From: Porticoccaceae bacterium UBA2002
GTDB lineage: Bacteria; Pseudomonadota; Gammaproteobacteria; Pseudomonadales; Porticoccaceae
Assembly: GCA_002334915.1 (NCBI GenBank)
Contig: DDCQ01000068.1
Span: 2,614-14,378, forward strand
Direction: 5' to 3'
DNA length: 11,765 nucleotides
Positions 6,504 to 11,765 of the stretch are shown in pieces. The notes beneath the pieces are model-generated. The model did not search any database. It was not told the origin of the DNA and was given only the letters and a program-made list of their open reading frames with translations. Positions within the stretch are counted from its first letter, which is position 1. Each line of letters starts with the position of its first letter. Both the position numbers and the translations under genes were made by a program.

Positions 6504-7556
6504 ATGGCTGATGAAGAACTGCTGGAAGAAGATAATGAATTGCCGCAGGACTGTCCAAAGTGCAAACGATTTGCACCACCCTGGATGACAACCTTCGCCG
6601 ATATGGCAACCCTGCTAATGGCTTTTTTTGCACTGCTGTATAACTTTGCCACCATGGATGTGGGAGAGCGGGCCAAGGCTATGGGCTCCTTGAATGCAGC
6701 CTTCGGTGCCACCGTGATCACCCCGATGATAGAAATTCCTATATCCACCACCCTTATGGTTTCGGACGATGCCAGCGATTCTGAGTCTGATATGGATTTA
6801 AAGAATCTCAACCCGGAGGAATTGGCAGCTCTCAGAGCGGAAGAGACCATGGCATCGCTGCGCGAAAGTCTCGCCAAAGAGATAAAGGAAGGCTCGGTAG
6901 TGCTGCGTAAAGCCCAGAGCAAAGTTATTGTCGAGCTACAGACTTTTTCAAGTCGCGAGCCAGAGTCTACAGGCTTTTACCTGACTCAACCGGTTCTGGA
7001 CGTCTCTGAAAAGGTGCTTGCGGCTCAGGCAGCCACCACCACTGAGATAGAGGTGCGCAAGCAGGATCTGGCTGCTCTTGAGGCGGCCAAAGAGCGCCGC
7101 CGTCAAGATGCCAAGGCTCAGTATGAAAAAATGACTGAAGATCTGGCGGAAGAAATTGAGGCCGGTGCCGTCGAGTTGGTACTGCAGGATGAAAACCTGA
7201 TTGTGCGTCTGGCCAGTCAGGGCTCTTTTGTCTCGGGCAGCGCCAATGTGCAGGACGGGTTTAGAGGACTGTTGACCAAGATAGGCTCAACTCTGTCTCT
7301 CTCTGCAGGCCGCATTCGAGTCGAGGGGCACACAGATAATGTCCCCATCGCCTTTAGTGACCGCTTTACCTCCAACTGGGATCTGTCCTCCGCCCGTTCG
7401 TCTTCTGTGGCCGCCGTGCTGATTAAGGAGGTGGGGTTGGATCAAGAACGAATTATTGTGGCTGGCCTGGCAGACTCGCGACCACTGGAGAGTAACGACA
7501 CAGATTCAGGTCGATCGCGCAACCGACGTATTGAGGTAATTGTCCGTGGCAAGTAA
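6504..7556 (+). CDS. Flagellar stator subunit MotB/PomB, first paralogue
   Basis: The product has 350 residues. A short cytoplasmic tail with CPKC (C17, C20) leads into one membrane segment (about 27-48), PPWMTTFADMATLLMAFF, where D33 matches the ion-carrying Asp of MotB (D32) and PomB (D24). A long periplasmic linker of about 160 residues follows, with acidic and coiled-coil-like parts. The C-terminal OmpA-like domain (about 210-350) anchors the stator to peptidoglycan and keeps the binding residues D278 (GHTDNVP) and R298 (NWDLSSARS). Residues 119-184 look like a degenerate extra copy of the first half of this OmpA domain (210-273). GGTGAG lies five bases before the ATG. The gene sits 103 bases after motA, and its 3' end overlaps a second motB-type gene. 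It is intact, with no missing catalytic residue. Confidence 0.93.
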   Translation: MADEELLEEDNELPQDCPKCKRFAPPWMTTFADMATLLMAFFALLYNFATMDVGERAKAMGSLNAAFGATVITPMIEIPISTTLMVSDDASDSESDMDLKNLNPEELAALRAEETMASLRESLAKEIKEGSVVLRKAQSKVIVELQTFSSREPESTGFYLTQPVLDVSEKVLAAQAATTTEIEVRKQDLAALEAAKERRRQDAKAQYEKMTEDLAEEIEAGAVELVLQDENLIVRLASQGSFVSGSANVQDGFRGLLTKIGSTLSLSAGRIRVEGHTDNVPIAFSDRFTSNWDLSSARSSSVAAVLIKEVGLDQERIIVAGLADSRPLESNDTDSGRSRNRRIEVIVRGK

Positions 7557-8529
7557 GAAAAAAGACGACTGCCCGGACTGCGGTACAGGGGCACCTATGT
7601 GGATGGCGACATTTGCCGATATGGCAACATTGTTGATGTCCTTCTTTGTATTGCTGATTGCCTTCGCAGAAATGGAAAAACAAGATTCTGTGATGGCGTC
7701 GGAGGGGCAGACGGGCAAGAACCTCGGTGTACAGGACGAGATTCCCTCAGAGGATGCGCCGCCGGTCAATGAGGGTGAGGCCGAAGATGATGCATTGAAA
7801 AAAGCGGATGCGGATACAGATGCAGGCTTTGAAATCGTCAAAGCTGCGCTGGCAAAAGAAATCACTGACGGCAAGGTAGAGGTCAGTATCAAAGACCAGG
7901 AGATCATCGTCGAGGTAGCCCAGCCGGAAACAGCTGAGCCCGAAACCAGTGGCAAAGTACTTCAGGAGCAACTGGAAATCTATGCCAAGGTCAGGGATAC
8001 CCAAACCAAAATTGAGGTTGGTGTCAAAATAGCTCAGGAGGCAGACGATGTGTCTGCGGAGCAGCTGGCCCGTGAGGCCATGATTGCCGAGCAATATAGG
8101 CGTATCCGCGAAAATCTCTCCAACGAGATCGAGAAAGAGCTGGTCGAGGTGATTCGCGAAGGTGAAATTATTATTGTGCGGCTTGCCGAGCAGGGCTCCT
8201 TTAAAAGTGGTGCAGCCGAGCTTCAACCGGGCTTTGGCAAACTGCTCGACAAAGTGGGTGTATCACTAAAAGGGGCCGAGGGTCTAATTACCATTGAAGG
8301 CCATACAGATAATGTACCTGTTGCCTTTAGTGAACGCTTCAGATCTAACTGGGATCTCTCTGCTGCCCGCTCCGCTGCGGTTGCAGACTACCTGCTTGAC
8401 TCTGCGTCTATGGAAGGCGGTAATGTTATGGTGACTGGCCTGGCCGACACCAAACCCATTATGTCCAACGACACCAAGGAAGGCCGCGCCAAGAACCGCC
8501 GTATCGAGATCGTTATCGACGGCAGCTAA
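7546..8529 (+). CDS. Flagellar stator subunit MotB/PomB, second paralogue
   Basis: The product has 327 residues if translation starts at the GTG at 7546, which has GAGG nine bases upstream. A TTG at 7540 would be only three bases from that site and is less likely. The start overlaps the first motB by 11 bases, implying coupled translation. The layout matches the first paralogue: CPDC near the N-terminus (C9, C12), a membrane segment WMATFADMATLLMSFFVLL with D25 as the ion-carrying Asp, an acidic linker, and a C-terminal OmpA domain with D255 (GHTDNVP) and R275 (NWDLSAARS). Over the last 80 residues the two proteins are about half identical by eye, but the linkers differ. Residues 98-158 again look like a degenerate copy of 187-250. 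Both paralogues appear functional, so neither is an obvious pseudogene. Confidence 0.92.
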   Translation: MASKKKDDCPDCGTGAPMWMATFADMATLLMSFFVLLIAFAEMEKQDSVMASEGQTGKNLGVQDEIPSEDAPPVNEGEAEDDALKKADADTDAGFEIVKAALAKEITDGKVEVSIKDQEIIVEVAQPETAEPETSGKVLQEQLEIYAKVRDTQTKIEVGVKIAQEADDVSAEQLAREAMIAEQYRRIRENLSNEIEKELVEVIREGEIIIVRLAEQGSFKSGAAELQPGFGKLLDKVGVSLKGAEGLITIEGHTDNVPVAFSERFRSNWDLSAARSAAVADYLLDSASMEGGNVMVTGLADTKPIMSNDTKEGRAKNRRIEIVIDGS

Positions 8530-8752
8530 GCCGGCTGTTAGAAACCCGTTAGCTCTGTCCTTACCCCGTCTGCGCAGACTGGGCCTATCCGCTAAATAGT
8601 ATCCCTGAGACCGGGCATCTGCCCCTGATTCGATAAACCCAGGGGGCCAAACCCGCTGCTTTAACCAGCAGGATAATAAGAGCCACTATATGGGAGTGGG
8701 ATCTGTCTGTTTGCAGCAGGGACTGCAGGGAGAGAATAAAAGCGCCGGATAC
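8530..8752. other. Gene-free region between converging motB and fliS, with several small hairpins
   Basis: No convincing gene is seen. Short inverted repeats are the perfect palindrome GTCTGCGCAGAC (8568-8579), CCCCTG/CAGGGG (8622-8627 with 8640-8645) and CTGCT/AGCAG (8656-8660 with 8667-8671). None has a T-run on the plus strand, so no standard intrinsic terminator for the stator operon can be named. They may slow or stabilise the 3' end of the motB transcript. Confidence 0.4.
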
Positions 8753-8779
8753 AAAAAAGCACTGCGCTGGCAGTGCTTT
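8753..8779 (-). terminator. Intrinsic terminator of fliS
   Basis: A perfect ten-pair stem (8756-8765 with 8770-8779, AAAGCACTGC paired with GCAGTGCTTT) with a four-base loop is followed on the minus strand by a run of six T (8753-8758, three of them shared with the stem). It lies about 35 bases after the fliS stop codon. On the plus strand the stem is followed by G's, so it should act mainly on fliS transcripts. Confidence 0.85.
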
Positions 8780-8813
8780 GGGGGGATTTGAAGGAGGTTA
8801 AAAACTGAGGCGT

Positions 8814-9230
8814 CTATGAAGCCTGGGCAACAGGTGCATCGTTTAACAGCATGGGCAGAATTTCCCAGGCGCCGTTGATTTCGCCCAGCAGGCCTTTAAC
8901 TTCACGCACACCCTCAACATCATTGCGGAGATTAGCTTTGAGTAGTCGGCGAGTGCAGTAGTCATAGAGGTCGGCGAGATTTCTTGCCAGCTCCTGACCT
9001 TTTTCAAAGTCCAGTGAGCCCTGCAGACCAACAATGATTTTAGTAGCACGGCTGATTGCCGCATTCTTGCCGGCTATATCCTTGCGCTCAAAATGTCCCT
9101 CTGCATCAGCCAGCGCAGTCATCAAGCCATTAAATAAAAGCTGGATCAGCTGCACGCTATCTGCGTAGGGGACCGAGGTAGAGACATCCACATTGCGGTA
9201 GGCATTTACGCCACGATTGCTAAAGCTCAT
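8814..9230 (-). CDS. fliS: Flagellin export chaperone FliS
   Basis: FliS binds newly made flagellin in the cytoplasm, prevents early polymerisation and hands it to the flagellar export gate. The 138-residue product has the family length and pattern: NAYRNVDVSTSVPYADSVQLIQLLFNG at the N-terminus (AYR and the helix 1 'LIQLLFNG' block), KNAAISRATKIIVGLQGSLDFEKGQELARNLADLYDYCTRRLL in the middle (the usual L.GSLD...G.....L..LYDY), and GAWEILP near the end. AGGA lies ten bases before the ATG. It stands alone: the gene upstream encodes a Sel1 protein and the terminator follows, whereas fliS usually follows fliD. A sigma-28-type promoter is present in the 120-base gap upstream. Confidence 0.95.
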   Translation of the reverse strand: MSFSNRGVNAYRNVDVSTSVPYADSVQLIQLLFNGLMTALADAEGHFERKDIAGKNAAISRATKIIVGLQGSLDFEKGQELARNLADLYDYCTRRLLKANLRNDVEGVREVKGLLGEINGAWEILPMLLNDAPVAQAS

Positions 9231-9268
9231 TGCTTACAAATCCTATCTGTTAATTCTTGATACCTATA

Positions 9269-9295
9269 AGATCGGTACAGCAGAGAGATTCTTTA
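9269..9295 (-). promoter_or_regulatory. Sigma-28 (FliA)-type promoter for fliS
   Basis: On the minus strand, TAAAG (from 9295) and ACCGATCT (9276 to 9269) have the exact consensus spacing of TAAA-N15-GCCGATAA. The core CCGAT is intact and the -35 matches TAAAG. It lies 39 bases before the fliS start. Its spacing is identical to the candidate in front of motA, which makes chance less likely for either. Confidence 0.7.
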
Positions 9296-9350
9296 GTGTT
9301 TAAGCCAATTATTTGCCCATTAATAGAGGTATTTTACAATTCCCGACAGA

Positions 9351-10073
9351 TTACTCAGGGCACTGGGCGTAATTGGTTGCCAGACATTGATCGACAATAC
9401 CCTGCACATCGCTGATCTCGCGGTCTTCCATTTGCATGGCCGCAACCGAGGTGATGCTGATGGCATCGGTTTTACCATTGTGTTCTGACAGTGCCGCCCA
9501 GACCATAGCCTTTTGAGCTTCGGGTTCCTCTTCGCCACCCTGAGCCGACTGCAGCATATAGGCGTACATAAACTGGGCGTTGGCGTAGGCCCTTTTAGCC
9601 GATTTTAAAAACCACTGGCGAGCCTGGTCGTAATCTGCCTCGCGGTCATGGCCCTGATGGTACATAAGACCCAGCATATACTGGGCCTCGATAACATCCT
9701 GTTGGGCTGCTTTCTCGAACAGATCAAAGGCCTGGGCATAGTCCTGTTCTACGCCAGTTCCGTTGTAGTAGAGCATTCCCGCATTGTGTTGCGCTGCCGG
9801 CAAGCCCTGTTCGCTGGCTTTGAGATACCAGCTGATTGCCTGCTCATAGTCCTGGTTTACGCCCAGGCCCTGTTCAAAGAAATGACCCACATTATTCTGC
9901 GCCTCTGCGCGCCCAGACTCGGCCAGGGGTAAAAACGCCCGCATAGCGGTTTCAAAGTGGCCTCGCTTAATAGCCACAATGCCAGCCTCATAGGCATCGG
10001 CGAAGGCCAGACCCGGAGCTAAGAGAGAAATCAGAGAGCAGCAGCAAACAATGGTTTTCAGAAGTTGCTTCAC
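9351..10073 (-). CDS. Exported Sel1-repeat protein
   Basis: The product has 240 residues from the GTG at 10073, which has AAGGA eight bases upstream. A TTG two codons earlier (10079) would leave only about two bases to that site. The N-terminus is a signal peptide (basic KQLLK, hydrophobic core, probable cut after APGLAFA near residue 25), so the mature protein should be periplasmic or exported. About three Sel1-like repeats of 36 residues follow (near 55-90, 91-126, 127-162), with the pattern AxxxLGxxYxxGxGVxxDYxxAxxWxxKAAxxG. The C-terminus has two cysteines (near 230 and 238) that might form a disulfide. Sel1 repeats bind other proteins, but the partner is unknown. It starts 26 bases after the CLC stop codon and may be cotranscribed with it. 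Confidence 0.88.
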   Translation of the reverse strand: MKQLLKTIVCCCSLISLLAPGLAFADAYEAGIVAIKRGHFETAMRAFLPLAESGRAEAQNNVGHFFEQGLGVNQDYEQAISWYLKASEQGLPAAQHNAGMLYYNGTGVEQDYAQAFDLFEKAAQQDVIEAQYMLGLMYHQGHDREADYDQARQWFLKSAKRAYANAQFMYAYMLQSAQGGEEEPEAQKAMVWAALSEHNGKTDAISITSVAAMQMEDREISDVQGIVDQCLATNYAQCPE

Positions 10074-10099
10074 AGACAAATTCCTTTGTTATTATTTTA

Positions 10100-11765
10100 T
10101 TAAGAGCGCTCTTGGCTTCGCGCCTGTTTCTGTACCGCGATTACCGCCTGGAACAGTGACCCCTCTGTCACCGTGCCCACAAGCTGCCCAGTGTCCAAAT
10201 CTACAATCGGCAGGCTCTCGCCTACAAATTCGCCAGCGGTTGCCATGGCATGCTCTAGTGAATCATGAGTATAAAGGCTGAGAGGACCAGTATCCATAAA
10301 ATCAGCAATGGTTCCAGACCCGGCCTCAAGCACTGCAAAAATATTGACTTTGCCCAGCAGAATGCCCTCTTTATTAAGCACATAGGCTTCCGTATCACCC
10401 CCAGAGTGCATAGCATGCAGCAGCTGATCGCCACGGCTGTTAACAGTGGCGGAAATATAGTTTTGGCTGGCGTAGGCTTCGACTTGCACATGACTCAGGG
10501 CGAGAGCTTCACGGCCCTGAGATAAATCGATGCCGCGGTCGAGCAGCTGGCGATCGAAGAACGAATGACCAAAGAGTCGATTAGTCAGCAGACTGCAGAC
10601 CACCACAGCCATCATGGCGGCTACCGCATATTGGTAGGACTGAGTTAATTCCAGCACAATCATAACCGCTGACAGTGGTGCGCCAATAACTGCGGAGCTG
10701 ACCGCCGCCATAGCGGCAACACTGATGATGCTGGCAATATCGGCAAATCCCAGCAGGGTTAATATCTGGCCAGCCAGAGCCCCAGTGGCCACACCGATAA
10801 ACAGAGCGGGGGAGAACATCCCTCCGGGGAGCCCGCAGCCGAGACAGAGAGCAGTCATCAAAATTTTTGCTACCAGCACCGTGGCCAACAGAGTGAGAGT
10901 AAAATCACCGGCAACCATATGATTGATGCTCGAGATACCCAAGCCCAAAATCTGCGGTATCCATACGCCGACCAGGCCGCAAATAGTGGCACCCAGAAAT
11001 AGTAGTTTGGTTGGCGAAAGCCTTAATTTGCCAGCGACTTCTGAGGCCTGGCGAAGGGACAGCATAAACAGTATGGCCACCAGTGAAAAAACCGGCGCCA
11101 AAACAATCAATGTGGGTACTACTTCGGTAAGGCTGGGCACCACAGATTCGATATCCAGTGCTGCGGTGTTGGGAAACCAGTAGTTGCCCAATGTGCTTGC
11201 GCTAATGGAGGCGACGGTGATAGGAGCGATGGCGCGCATTGAGAAATGTCGCAAGATGGCTTCATGAGCAAAAATCACACCGGCGATAGGGGCGTTAAAA
11301 CCTGCGGAAATAGCAGCTGCCACACCGCAGCCAAGGTAAATATCATGGCTTAGACGGCTGGACACAAAGCGTTTTACCCAGACTCCGACGGTGGCGCCAA
11401 AATGAACAATAGGCCCGTACTGCCCGACCGAGGCGCCACCGCTTGCTGAGGCAAAGGCGGCCAGAGTAGAGGCGAAGCCCTGCTTAATATTCAGGGGTTG
11501 CTGTTGCTGCTGAGCTGCCAAGATACTGTCCGCGGGCCCCACCCATTGACTAATATTCAGACTGGTTTTTATCAATAGCACCGCAGCTGCAGCAGCCCAG
11601 AGAAATAGCAGGCTTGAAAATGACACAACCTGCCCGCCAAGATTAATACTCAGCAAGCTGGAAGCCTCTCTATGGGCACCCAGGGATTCCACGCCTATCA
11701 CAAATAAATTTGACACTATCCCAAGTGCGGCGCCAATCAACCCGCCGATAAACAGGATAATACAA
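10100..11765 (-). CDS. CLC-type anion channel/transporter with CBS domains, 5' truncated by the window
   Basis: The frame is open to the window edge, so the N-terminus is missing; residue numbers here count from the TTG at 11740, a convenience and not the proposed start. The protein has CLC membrane helices (about 1-400) and two C-terminal CBS-like domains (about 425-475 and 480-535), which often bind adenine nucleotides. Recognisable CLC parts are GFNAPIAGVIFAHE (147-160), GCGLPGGMFSP (301-311) and GAPLSAVMIVLELT (353-366). Key residues differ from ClcA: the GREGP gate reads GQYGP with Tyr108 in place of Glu148; the position of Glu203 is Ala161; the GSGIP motif region reads WVGPA; and the Tyr445 region reads SFF. 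A Gln run (77-81) lies before the gate. It is likely a chloride or other anion passage protein, but not an ordinary Cl-/H+ exchanger. Confidence 0.9.
   Translation of the reverse strand, partial: CIILFIGGLIGAALGIVSNLFVIGVESLGAHREASSLLSINLGGQVVSFSSLLFLWAAAAAVLLIKTSLNISQWVGPADSILAAQQQQQPLNIKQGFASTLAAFASASGGASVGQYGPIVHFGATVGVWVKRFVSSRLSHDIYLGCGVAAAISAGFNAPIAGVIFAHEAILRHFSMRAIAPITVASISASTLGNYWFPNTAALDIESVVPSLTEVVPTLIVLAPVFSLVAILFMLSLRQASEVAGKLRLSPTKLLFLGATICGLVGVWIPQILGLGISSINHMVAGDFTLTLLATVLVAKILMTALCLGCGLPGGMFSPALFIGVATGALAGQILTLLGFADIASIISVAAMAAVSSAVIGAPLSAVMIVLELTQSYQYAVAAMMAVVVCSLLTNRLFGHSFFDRQLLDRGIDLSQGREALALSHVQVEAYASQNYISATVNSRGDQLLHAMHSGGDTEAYVLNKEGILLGKVNIFAVLEAGSGTIADFMDTGPLSLYTHDSLEHAMATAGEFVGESLPIVDLDTGQLVGTVTEGSLFQAVIAVQKQARSQERS

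Larger units (their letters stand above)
6504..8529 (+). repeat. Tandem motB paralogues, each with an internal half-domain repeat
   Basis: Four related coding blocks occur in the order A1 (6858-7055), B1 (7131-7322), A2 (7837-8019) and B2 (8104-8295). Each encodes the pattern L-x-x-E-I-x(2-3)-G/E-x-V-x(8)-I/V-I/V-V-x-L/V, then about 36-39 residues, then an I-x-V/I strand. B1 and B2 are the start of the true OmpA domains. A1 and A2 lack the TD...LS..R peptidoglycan-binding part that follows. A1 and A2 share features with each other (LAKEI, EPE followed by S/T and G) that B1 and B2 lack, so the internal duplication seems older than the gene duplication. Confidence 0.65.

Noticed and set aside
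7747..8226. Minus-strand ORF of 159 codons opposite the second motB
   Set aside because: It is antisense to a well-supported OmpA/MotB protein and has no independent support.
8568..8579. Palindrome GTCTGCGCAGAC as a terminator of the stator operon
   Set aside because: No T-run follows on the plus strand and the palindrome leaves no natural loop.

Overview
The window looks like chromosomal DNA from a flagellated gammaproteobacterium, probably marine. The reasons are the ubiquinone gene pair ubiC-ubiA next to a lipid A acyltransferase-type gene, yaaA, a DUF938 methyltransferase, and a motor stator that resembles Vibrio PomA/PomB more than E. coli MotA/MotB. The genus cannot be fixed from this sequence alone.

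Layout. (1) Positions 1-1864, plus strand: the 3' part of an LpxL/HtrB-type acyltransferase, then ubiC and ubiA, joined by 1- and 4-base overlaps and so probably one operon. (2) Positions 1897-3275, minus strand: yaaA (peroxide stress, DNA binding) followed by a DUF938 methyltransferase-like gene, with an extended -10 promoter ahead of yaaA. (3) Positions 3368-5424, plus strand: a lipoprotein M48 metalloprotease with TPR repeats, then two small genes, one for a two-helix membrane protein and one for a cysteine-rich protein, overlapping by 17 bases. (4) Positions 5506-8529, plus strand: a sigma-28 (FliA)-type promoter, a hairpin leader, one motA/pomA gene and two successive motB/pomB paralogues. 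(5) Positions 8753-9295, minus strand: fliS as a single-gene unit with its own sigma-28-type promoter and intrinsic terminator. (6) Positions 9351-11765, minus strand: a 5'-truncated CLC chloride-channel gene with CBS domains, then an exported Sel1-repeat protein.

The stator locus is the most unusual part. One channel subunit (MotA) is followed by two different MotB-type partners. Each has the ion-carrying Asp, an N-terminal CPxC motif and a complete peptidoglycan-binding OmpA domain. Both also carry, between the membrane segment and the OmpA domain, an extra degenerate copy of the first half of that OmpA domain (beta-alpha-beta). The internal duplication is shared by both paralogues, so it probably came before the gene duplication. 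A five-MotA, two-MotB stator could then hold a heterodimer of B subunits, or the cell could assemble two stator types from one A subunit.

The second notable gene is the CLC protein. The gating glutamate position is Tyr, the inner proton glutamate position is Ala, and the GSGIP motif is absent, so it is unlikely to be an ordinary Cl-/H+ exchanger. No RNA genes, insertion sequences, CRISPR arrays or phage genes were seen.
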